A DNA stretch of 22,084 nt from Treponema sp. (GTDB taxonomy: Bacteria > Spirochaetota > Spirochaetia > Treponematales > Treponemataceae), in contig SFOB01000036.1 of NCBI GenBank assembly GCA_004554075.1, positions 1 through 22,084 of the forward strand, given 5' to 3'. Below the pieces are notes generated by a model, which did no database searches, was not told where the DNA came from, and saw only the letters and a list, made by a program, of their open reading frames with translations. A program made the position numbers and the translations under genes. Of the stretch, positions 7,428 to 13,999 are shown one piece after another (the first letter of the stretch is position 1; each line of letters starts with the position of its first letter).

Positions 7428-9182
7428 TTAGATATCTGTTCCTTTTTCTTCGTTCTTCTTCTGAACATAAGCAATGAATTCTTCAAGCTTCATTGTCTTC
7501 TGTTCAAGGCCACTATTCTGGCGGAAGCGAACGGTTACAGTACCTTCCTTCTGTTCATTTTCACCAACAATCAGGATGTAAGGAGTTTTGTGTTCCTTTG
7601 TGATTGTCTTAATCTTGTTTCTCATGTTGTCAGTAGAAAGGTATGCATTAGCACGGATATCTGCACCAATCAAAGATTCATAAACCTTCTTAGCATAATC
7701 ATCAAAATCATTAGAGACTGGAACAATTGCTGCCTGCTCAAAAGCAAGCCAGGTAGGGAAGTTACCTGCAAAGTTTTCGATGAGGATACCCAAGAAGCGT
7801 TCGAAAGAACCGAGGATAGCACGGTGAAGCATAACTGGGTGATGCTTCTGGTTATCTGCTCCAATGTAAGTAGCGTCGAGACGTTCTGCTGAAGGAAGCT
7901 GATAGTCTACCTGAATTGTACCACACTGCCATTCACGGCCGATGCAGTCATAAAGCTTAAACTCAAGCTTTGGACCATAGAAAGCACCTTCACCAGGCTG
8001 AATCTCAAATTCAAGGCCAGCTTCGTGGCAGGCATCAGCAAGAGCCTTTTCTGCGCGTTCCCAGGTTGCAAGATCACCAACGTGATCTTCAGGCATTGTA
8101 GAGAACTTTACTACGAGCTCATTAAAGCCGAAGTCATGGTAAACATTCTTCAAAAGCTTACAGAACTTTGCAACTTCAGAACCAATCTGTTCTTCTGTAC
8201 AAAGAATATGAGCATCATCCTGAACGAAGCCGCGTACACGCATTACACCGTGGAGAGTTCCACTTGGTTCATTACGAACATCGTGTCCAAACTCAGCGAG
8301 ACGGAGAGGAAGATCCTTATAAGAACGCTGGCGACTCTTGAAAATCTCAAGGGCTCCAGGACAGTTCATAGGTTTAATAGCGAACATACGTTTTTCAGAT
8401 TCTGTGATAAACATGTTCTGCTGATAATGTCCCCAGTGACCAGAGCGCTCCCAGAGAGTGCGTGGCATGATAGCTGGAGTATTAACTTCCTGATATCCGT
8501 CGCGGCGAACCATCTTGCGCATATAGTCCTGCATTACAGTGTAGATTGTCCATCCGTTTGGATGCCAGAAAATCTGACCAGGGTCTTCCGGATCAAGATG
8601 GAAGAGATCCATTTCCTGACCAAGTTTACGGTGATCGCGCTTTTCAGCTTCTGCAAGCATAGCAAGATAATCTTTAAGATCATTTGGCTTTTCAAAACAG
8701 AGTGCGTATACGCGGGTAAGCATAGTGCGGTTTGAGTCACCACGCCAGTAAGCACCAGCAACGCGGTCGAGCTTGAATGCCTGTCCGTTGATTTCTTTTG
8801 TAGATGCAACGTGTGGACCACGACAAAGGTCAAGATAACCATCCTGCTCGTATGTAGAGATAGTTTCACCTTCCGGTAAATCGTTAATCAGTTCAATTTT
8901 ATATGGCTGGTCAGCGAAAAGCTTGAGCGCCTCTTCCTTTGAAATTTCCTTGCGGACAAATTCATGATTTCCGGCAAGGATTCTTCTCATCTCTTTTTCA
9001 ACGGTAGCAAAATCGGTCTCGGTGAATTTGGTCTCGGTTGGGAATTCAAAGTCATAATAAAATCCGTTTTCGATAGCAGGTCCGATAGCAATCTTTGTGC
9101 CCGGGTAAAGCTTCAAAATAGCTTCTGCCATCACGTGAGCGCAGCTGTGTCTTACAGTCTGCAAGTGTTCATCAATAGCCAT
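7428..9182 (-). CDS. thrS: Threonyl-tRNA synthetase, short form lacking the TGS domain
   Basis: A class II synthetase that charges tRNA-Thr. At 584 residues it is about 60 shorter than the E. coli enzyme. It begins directly with the editing domain: HSCAH (His12/His16) and the editing-site Cys120 in DLCRGPHV. The catalytic core shows motif 2 (RNEPSGTLHGVMRVRGF, Arg303 region), the zinc ligands Cys274, His325 and His453, and motif 3 in LHRAILGSFERFLG. The anticodon-binding domain is about 475-584. The start is supported by AAAGAGGT 6 nt upstream on the minus strand (9189-9196) and by a promoter. What is missing is the N-terminal TGS domain, not the catalytic or proofreading parts. The leader is only about 26 nt, too short for a T-box. 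Confidence 0.97.
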   Translation of the reverse strand: MAIDEHLQTVRHSCAHVMAEAILKLYPGTKIAIGPAIENGFYYDFEFPTETKFTETDFATVEKEMRRILAGNHEFVRKEISKEEALKLFADQPYKIELINDLPEGETISTYEQDGYLDLCRGPHVASTKEINGQAFKLDRVAGAYWRGDSNRTMLTRVYALCFEKPNDLKDYLAMLAEAEKRDHRKLGQEMDLFHLDPEDPGQIFWHPNGWTIYTVMQDYMRKMVRRDGYQEVNTPAIMPRTLWERSGHWGHYQQNMFITESEKRMFAIKPMNCPGALEIFKSRQRSYKDLPLRLAEFGHDVRNEPSGTLHGVMRVRGFVQDDAHILCTEEQIGSEVAKFCKLLKNVYHDFGFNELVVKFSTMPEDHVGDLATWERAEKALADACHEAGLEFEIQPGEGAFYGPKLEFKLYDCIGREWQCGTIQVDYQLPSAERLDATYIGADNQKHHPVMLHRAILGSFERFLGILIENFAGNFPTWLAFEQAAIVPVSNDFDDYAKKVYESLIGADIRANAYLSTDNMRNKIKTITKEHKTPYILIVGENEQKEGTVTVRFRQNSGLEQKTMKLEEFIAYVQKKNEEKGTDI

Positions 9183-9215
9183 TTTTGTACCTCTTTAATT
9201 TAAAAATGTTTATCT

Positions 9216-9244
9216 ATTATAACGCTTTGATTGTAAGTATTCAA
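9216..9244 (-). promoter_or_regulatory. Promoter of thrS
   Basis: On the minus strand TTGAAT (9244-9239) and TATAAT (9221-9216) are 17 bp apart, giving a start near 9209 and a leader of about 26 nt. The core elements are interleaved with the divergent hslO promoter. Confidence 0.7.
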
Positions 9245-9259
9245 TAAATCTACTATATT
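9231..9259 (+). promoter_or_regulatory. Promoter of hslO
   Basis: TTGTAA (9231-9236) and TATATT (9254-9259) are 17 bp apart. The expected start at about 9266 coincides with an ATG. The -35 box lies inside the spacer of the thrS promoter. Confidence 0.62.
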
Positions 9260-9265
9260 ATGTTT

Positions 9266-10234
9266 ATGATTAAAGCACAAATTACAGATAAAGAGCTTAC
9301 AGCTCACTTAGATAAAATTGAACCTGACCAGCTGCGCATTTTCACAATGGCTGATGGACGTATCCGCGGTGCTCTCTTTCACGGAACCCGTTTTGTAAAC
9401 CAGATGAGAGCCCAGCATAATCTTGGCATTCTCGAGACTTATATTCTGGGCCAGGCCTCTCTTTGCGGTGCTCTTACAATTCCTATGATGAAGGATATGG
9501 AGCATACCCTGATTCGTTTTGAAGGAACCGGCCCTGCAGAAGGCTACACCGTAGAAGCTGATTCAACCGGCTATGTAAGAAGCTATCTTGAAAATGAACA
9601 TATTCCTCTTGATAAGCCTCTTGAAAGCTGGAACTTAAAGCCATTTCTCGGTGTAGGAAATATTACTTTCTCACGTATACATAAGGATGATAAGTTCCCT
9701 CAGAGTTCAACAGTAGATGTAGATGGCGAAAATATTGCCCGTGACTTTGCTTCATACTTTGTACAGTCTGAACAGATTAATACAGCCTTTAATTCAAGCA
9801 TTCAGTTTGATAAAGCGGGCAGGGTAACTGGTGCCGGCGCAATGTACATTCAGATTATGCCAAAAACTGGTGGAACTGCTGAATTAGGTTCTCAGGTAGA
9901 CAGCCACCAGGAAGAAGATAAAGATGAAGAAGATTTACTGCGCCGTGTAGAAAACGCCTTCCGAGCCTGCCCAAGCATTGGCCAGCTTTATAGTGAAAGT
10001 GAAGTTGATTCAGAAGACATAATCCTTGGCCTCTTCCGCGAGTTCAATCCTCTTATCACAATGAAACGAGACATTGTCTTCGACTGCCCATGCAGTAAGG
10101 ACTACTACATAGAACACATCCGCGGCCTGCCATCCAAAGACCTGGAAGACATCCGCAAGAACGGCCCTGATCCTCTGGAAGTTGTATGTAGAAAGTGCGG
10201 TTCTGTATATCATATTCCGGTTAGTGAGATATAG
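9266..10234 (+). CDS. hslO: Hsp33 redox-regulated chaperonin
   Basis: A cytosolic holdase chaperone switched on when its zinc-binding cysteines are oxidised. The N-terminal dimer domain is recognisable (TMADGRIRGALFHGTRFVN). The C-terminal zinc switch is complete, with CPC and then VVCRKCG (Cys276, Cys278, Cys310 and Cys313 counted from the ATG at 9260), matching the CxC..CxxC pattern. Two in-frame ATGs occur, 9260 and 9266. There is no ribosome-binding site, and the -10 box ends at 9259, so 9266 is chosen as the likely leaderless start. Its TAG stop overlaps the left end of the downstream inverted-repeat element. A loosely acidic linker (about 218-226, QEEDKDEED) sits between the chaperone and linker regions. 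Confidence 0.93.
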   Translation: MIKAQITDKELTAHLDKIEPDQLRIFTMADGRIRGALFHGTRFVNQMRAQHNLGILETYILGQASLCGALTIPMMKDMEHTLIRFEGTGPAEGYTVEADSTGYVRSYLENEHIPLDKPLESWNLKPFLGVGNITFSRIHKDDKFPQSSTVDVDGENIARDFASYFVQSEQINTAFNSSIQFDKAGRVTGAGAMYIQIMPKTGGTAELGSQVDSHQEEDKDEEDLLRRVENAFRACPSIGQLYSESEVDSEDIILGLFREFNPLITMKRDIVFDCPCSKDYYIEHIRGLPSKDLEDIRKNGPDPLEVVCRKCGSVYHIPVSEI

Positions 10235-10488
10235 AATATAATCATAAACAATTGAACTAAAATGCAAAATGAAAAGTACGTGAGCGGAGACAGAAGCAAA
10301 GTGCCTCTTGACGTATTTGGCGCTTAGCCATGAAAAGGATTCGAGGATTTTCGTTTGCGAAAACCGCAGAATCCTTACACAAAAACGGAAAGCGAGCACC
10401 TTTGCTTATGGCGCAGCGGAAGTACTTTTCATTTTGGAGATTTCATAAATTAAATCTTGACGATTGATGTTTTTATGATTATATTCTA
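10232..10488 (+). mobile_element. MITE-like nested inverted-repeat element between hslO and ssrA
   Basis: Perfect 17-bp terminal inverted repeats TAGAATATAATCATAAA (10232-10248) and TTTATGATTATATTCTA (10472-10488) enclose a second perfect 15-bp inverted repeat, CAAAATGAAAAGTAC (10265-10279) with GTACTTTTCATTTTG (10422-10436). In the centre is a hairpin AAGGATTC/GAATCCTT (10335-10342 and 10369-10376) capped by TTTTCG/CGAAAA (10348-10353 and 10358-10363). No gene-length coding frame unique to it is evident. The ends begin and finish with TA, consistent with a TA target duplication as in IS630/Tc1-like MITEs (inference). Removing one copy of TA plus the element would leave hslO ending TAA TAA. 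Alternatives are a structured RNA or an ancestral regulatory region. Confidence 0.55.
10457..10485 (+). promoter_or_regulatory. Promoter of ssrA
   Basis: TTGACG (10457-10462) and TATATT (10480-10485) are 17 bp apart, with a start near 10492, 6 nt before the mature tmRNA 5' end. The -10 box lies within the right terminal repeat of the preceding element. Confidence 0.65.
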
Positions 10489-10497
10489 ATAACGTAT

Positions 10498-10879
10498 GGG
10501 GGTGTCCCGGTTTCGACGGAATTGGGAAATCTTGTACTGCAGGTAGGGGTGAAGGTCCCTTAAACTGACGACAAAATAACTGCAATTTTCGCAAGAAAAG
10601 AGGAAGAAGCTGACGAGGCTTCTTTCGAAGCAGAAGCACTCGCTGCGTAAGTAGCCGTGCAGGAACTCAGGCGGCCCTGTTCCGCGTTGCCTGATCTTCT
10701 TTTACCTTATCGGGACTTGCTGCTCATTGTGTCTGGTCTTTGAGCGGGACTCTTAATCAGAATACGGAGGCGACGCTTGTTATGCTGCTACCGTCTCCCG
10801 ACAACCACCTCGCATAACTAAACTTGTAGATGTACCTGGTTTACTTTTTCGGACGGGAGTTCAATTCTCCCCACCTCCA
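10498..10879 (+). ncRNA. ssrA: Transfer-messenger RNA (tmRNA)
   Basis: tmRNA rescues stalled ribosomes and tags the nascent chain for proteolysis. The tRNA-like ends pair: GGGGGTG (10498-10504) with CACCTCC (10872-10878, one G-U), discriminator A at 10879, no encoded CCA. The conserved GGTTTCGACGG lies at 10509-10519 and the T-arm GGGAG/TTCAATT/CTCCC at 10855-10871. The likely resume codon is GCA at 10582, after AAAATAACT. The tag reading frame runs 22 codons to TAA at 10648, beginning AIFARKEEE and ending EAEALAA, the last four residues being the usual ALAA degron. The tag is long and acidic compared with the roughly 10-residue tags of many bacteria. A strong terminator follows at once. Confidence 0.93.
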
Positions 10880-10880
10880 T

Positions 10881-10917
10881 AAAAAAATAAGGACTGCTTT
10901 GCAGTCCTTATTTTTTT
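10881..10917. terminator. Bidirectional terminator shared by ssrA and the 7TM phosphatase gene
   Basis: A perfect 17-bp stem (10881-10897 with 10901-10917; core GGACTGC/GCAGTCC) has a TTT loop and seven T on one side with seven A on the other. It can therefore terminate transcription in both directions. It ends ssrA and overlaps the stop codon (10916-10918) of the convergent phosphatase gene. Confidence 0.9.
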
Positions 10918-12916
10918 ATTTAACAAGTTTCTTCAGTATTATGTATGTTATATCATCATTGAGCTGCCGGCTTTCTGTAAAATTGTAAAGGGCTTCCGGC
11001 AAAGCTTCAACCTGTTTTTCAAGACCTTTATCTACGTTATTTTTGAACACAGAAACAATTCCTTCACTTCCAAAGTATTCTTTTTTGCTGTTTGTACATT
11101 CTGTAATACCATCGGTATAAAGAACAAGTTCATCATTCTTATTCATTTTGAAAGTTAAAGTTTCAAAATTAATTGGAAAATCAGGAATACCTATTGCTCC
11201 AAATTGATTTATGCCTTCCTGCTCAACTGGAGAAACTGCTTTTGTTTCAGAATTATATAAAAGCGCTTTTGGATGGCCGGCATTTACAAGCTCAAAATTT
11301 TCTTTATTAAAACGAATGAGCATACCGGTAAGATAATTTTCTATATTTCCTTTTTCAATAATGATTCTGTCATTAATTTTTGTCATTACTTCATCAAGCG
11401 GAAGGTTTTTTCCTTTTCGGAATTCTTTTTCAATAATATTCTTAACAAGCATAGTTACAAGACCAGAGGCAATTCCATGACCAGAAATATCAAAAATACC
11501 AATTCCATCAAGTTTATTTTCTGTCATAAATAAAATATAAAGGTCACCAGAAACTCCTGCCATTGCTTTAGAGGTAATTTTAATATCCCAGTCTGTAATC
11601 TCGGATGTATCTGTTTTGTAAAAGCTCTTTTGTACAAAGCCTGCAAGATCAATTTCTTTTAATGCCCGGTTTTTTTCTTTTTCAAGAGCCTCTGTCCTTT
11701 GGATTACCATTTCTTCCAGATTTCTGTTTATATTTTCAACTTCATTTGCAAGCTGGACAAAATGCATAATAAGAAAACCAAGGAAGAGAAAGATAACTAC
11801 AACCCAACTAATTGCAAGTAAAAGAGTATCAAATTTTTGATTAAAAAATATTTTTGAAATCAGCTGTGAAAGAAATGCGAGTAAAAATGGTGTAATACAA
11901 ATTAAAAAATGAAGGAGTCTTTTATTTTTATTTTTTAAAGAATAATAAATAATTTTTATAAAATATATATATTGCAGGGATATTAATAAAAAACCAATTC
12001 TTAATCTGTTTCGGAAGTCAGGAATATTATTTGCTGTAAAAGAAATAATAATTGCAATAAAGGTAATTATAAATCGTAAAAGTTTAATTTTTTTAGATTC
12101 GCTATAATGAAGAAAGTCTCTTGTGAAGCCAACAATCATGTAACCGGTTAATAAGGCTGTTGCTCCTTTAAAAATCTTTTCAAACATTAAGTATGATATA
12201 TTTGCAATATTTAAGATAGAATATTCTCCAAAGAAAAACACACATAGATATAGACTTGTAAATAAACATACTTGTGAAAACGAAAGATTTTCAACTTCAG
12301 AACGTCGCAATAAATAAAGGAAGAAATATATCAAGTTTATAATCATGAGTATGATTGATAAAATGAAATACATTTTAGAATAAATAAAAGTGGAATAATC
12401 AGCTGCTCTTTCTGCATCATTATATTCCGAAATAAAAGGAACAGATTCGATTGAACCATAACCATGGCACCATAAACAGATTATTACAGTATTTTCTTCT
12501 CCAAGGTTAACATATTCTTTTGGAATCTTTAGGGCAAAAGATCTGTTTCCTTCAGTAAACTCATGAGGAGGGAATCGGCCTGTTTTACCTATTGAATGAT
12601 TGTTTATATATACCTTTGAAGCAATCTTTACTCTACCAAGATTCAGTGCAAGATCAACATGCTTGTATTCATTAGGAATAACAAATGTGTTTTTTATAAA
12701 AACATATCCAATCTGGTTATCTAATAAATCTGAAAGTTTATCAAGATTATTGTCAGGTACTTCTGTAAAAGGATATGGAATTCCTTGAATGGAATATTCC
12801 CAATTATCTGTTAAATAAATTCTGTGATTAGATTTATTATTTTCCTTACAAGATGTAAAGAAAAATGAAACAAAGAAGAATAATAAAATATTAAAAGACT
12901 TTATTATTTTTTTCAC
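10916..12916 (-). CDS. 7TM membrane sensor with SpoIIE/PP2C phosphatase domain (lipoprotein-like)
   Basis: 666 residues. The N-terminus is very hydrophobic and ends in FTSC (20-23), a plausible lipobox. An extracytoplasmic beta-sandwich (about 30-165), like the 7TM-DISM/glycoside-binding jelly roll, follows, then about seven membrane helices (180-400). A coiled coil (395-425) leads into a PP2C SpoIIE-type serine phosphatase carrying the metal-binding signatures VSGDLY, DISGHG, LYTDGITE and LNDDIT. Such phosphatases dephosphorylate STAS antagonists in partner switching, and a STAS gene lies upstream. The start is GTG with GAGG 4 nt upstream. It is separated from the GHKL gene by a terminator, so it may have its own expression. 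AT content is notably high. Confidence 0.9.
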   Translation of the reverse strand: MKKIIKSFNILLFFFVSFFFTSCKENNKSNHRIYLTDNWEYSIQGIPYPFTEVPDNNLDKLSDLLDNQIGYVFIKNTFVIPNEYKHVDLALNLGRVKIASKVYINNHSIGKTGRFPPHEFTEGNRSFALKIPKEYVNLGEENTVIICLWCHGYGSIESVPFISEYNDAERAADYSTFIYSKMYFILSIILMIINLIYFFLYLLRRSEVENLSFSQVCLFTSLYLCVFFFGEYSILNIANISYLMFEKIFKGATALLTGYMIVGFTRDFLHYSESKKIKLLRFIITFIAIIISFTANNIPDFRNRLRIGFLLISLQYIYFIKIIYYSLKNKNKRLLHFLICITPFLLAFLSQLISKIFFNQKFDTLLLAISWVVVIFLFLGFLIMHFVQLANEVENINRNLEEMVIQRTEALEKEKNRALKEIDLAGFVQKSFYKTDTSEITDWDIKITSKAMAGVSGDLYILFMTENKLDGIGIFDISGHGIASGLVTMLVKNIIEKEFRKGKNLPLDEVMTKINDRIIIEKGNIENYLTGMLIRFNKENFELVNAGHPKALLYNSETKAVSPVEQEGINQFGAIGIPDFPINFETLTFKMNKNDELVLYTDGITECTNSKKEYFGSEGIVSVFKNNVDKGLEKQVEALPEALYNFTESRQLNDDITYIILKKLVK

Positions 12917-12924
12917 AAAACCTC

Positions 12925-12985
12925 AAAAAAAAAGCCTGCAATCTTAAAACCCTTTTCAGATATTTTTAGATTACAGACTTTTTTT
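12925..12985 (-). terminator. Terminator after the GHKL ATPase gene
   Basis: AGCCTGCAATCT (12933-12944) and AGATTACAGACT (12968-12979) pair over 12 bp with two G-U/A-C type positions, depending on strand. A nine-T run follows on the minus strand. The loop is 23 nt, so the hairpin may be only partly efficient and allow readthrough into the phosphatase gene. Confidence 0.65.
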
Positions 12986-13013
12986 ATAATTTAACTAAAT
13001 ATTAAAAATTTAA

Positions 13014-13568
13014 TTATTCACCGTCGTGGTTAGCATTATGGAATTTCTGCTGGTACTTTTTAAGCATTGCAACAGCGTTTCTCTTTCCATTGTAAACAAA
13101 ACCGCCATTCCAGTATTCCAAAGCAGCAAACAAAGCGTTTCCACCATCCTGGCTGTCAGATTCTTTAGTTCTGAAAGAAACGTAGTTAGAAAGTTCCATA
13201 AAGTCATTATTGTGAAGACATTCAAGACGCTTTTTATTGAACTCATTCCATTTTTCAAGATCCTGGAAGCCTTCGCCTTCATCCTGTACAATAATGTGAG
13301 CATGTGTAGGGCTGAATGAATACCAGACTGTTACCTTCTTGTTGATATCGCAGTGGTTACCATGCTTTACTGCATTTTTGATAACTTCACTAATCTGCTG
13401 TTCAAGAAGATTCAGCTCTTTAATTTCTGTAGGTGCTGACTGAACAATCAGCAAAGTGAAATAACGAATCTGTCTGAAATCTGAAGGGAATTCCTTCTTC
13501 AGCATATTTGTTTTATCAAATAATGGGTCGTTCTCATCCGATCTGAGTTCTTTTAATTCCTGAACCAT
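13014..13568 (-). CDS. GHKL-type ATP-binding protein, RsbW/SpoIIAB-like anti-sigma kinase
   Basis: 184 residues with a single histidine-kinase-like ATPase domain. The N box is EVIKNAVKHGN (Glu61, Asn65), the G1 box VQDEGEGF (Asp96), and a divergent G2 region DGGNALFAALEYWNGG (141-156). In the family such proteins phosphorylate the STAS antagonist and bind a target, often a sigma factor. The arrangement phosphatase-STAS-GHKL makes that role likely here. A long charged insert between G1 and G2 (about 101-140) is unusual compared with RsbW. AGGAGG lies 7 nt before the ATG, a strong ribosome-binding site. No sigma factor gene is adjacent, so the partner is unknown. Confidence 0.85.
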   Translation of the reverse strand: MVQELKELRSDENDPLFDKTNMLKKEFPSDFRQIRYFTLLIVQSAPTEIKELNLLEQQISEVIKNAVKHGNHCDINKKVTVWYSFSPTHAHIIVQDEGEGFQDLEKWNEFNKKRLECLHNNDFMELSNYVSFRTKESDSQDGGNALFAALEYWNGGFVYNGKRNAVAMLKKYQQKFHNANHDGE

Positions 13569-13630
13569 TTCAGTTCCTCCTGCAGTTTGCTTAACTTAAA
13601 TTAAATGATGACTTTTTAAATAATAAAAAA

Positions 13631-13969
13631 TTATTCTTTTACCATCAAAAGAGCTTCTTCAATGCTGTTTGCAATAGGGAAGTAGCCCATAAGCTTTGTA
13701 AGTTCAATTACCTTTTTAACAGAACCGTGAATATTTGCTATAGCAAGATTGAGGTTCATCTTTTTGATTGTTGAACAGATGTAAATAAGAGCACCGATTC
13801 CAGACGAGTCGATGTAGTCTACCTGCTCAAGGTTGATGACGAAGTTCTTTACGTTCTTTTCGAGCATCTTCATAACCAGCTCTTTGAGCTTGTATGAATT
13901 GTAAAGATCCATCTCACCGGTTACGTCAATGATGTAGACATCACCATTCTTACGTATTTTAAGTTCCAT
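13631..13969 (-). CDS. STAS-domain anti-sigma factor antagonist (RsbV/SpoIIAA-like)
   Basis: 112 residues, the full length of a one-domain STAS antagonist. The conserved phosphorylation motif YIDSSGIGAL is present, with Ser55 (the first Ser after Asp54) as the expected target, by analogy with RsbV and SpoIIAA. When unphosphorylated it should capture the GHKL kinase encoded just downstream; the PP2C phosphatases on either side would restore that state. AGGAG stands 8 nt before the ATG. It begins 30 nt after the stop of the upstream phosphatase gene, consistent with co-transcription. Confidence 0.93.
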   Translation of the reverse strand: MELKIRKNGDVYIIDVTGEMDLYNSYKLKELVMKMLEKNVKNFVINLEQVDYIDSSGIGALIYICSTIKKMNLNLAIANIHGSVKKVIELTKLMGYFPIANSIEEALLMVKE

Positions 13970-13999
13970 ATAGAATCTCCTTTTTAATTCCCTATTAAA

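Noticed and set aside
8025..8735. 236-codon open frame on the plus strand inside thrS
   Set aside because: Antisense to the conserved catalytic core of ThrRS, with no ribosome-binding site or recognisable domain; a shadow of the codon use of the real gene.
9183..9209. T-box riboswitch for thrS
   Set aside because: The predicted leader is only about 26 nt, too short for a T-box, and no T-box consensus is present.
10010..10399. 129-codon minus frame spanning the end of hslO and the repeat element
   Set aside because: Mostly antisense to the conserved zinc-binding end of Hsp33; no start signal.
10406..10639. 77-codon minus frame across the start of ssrA
   Set aside because: It lies opposite the tmRNA and its tag region, which explain the sequence fully.
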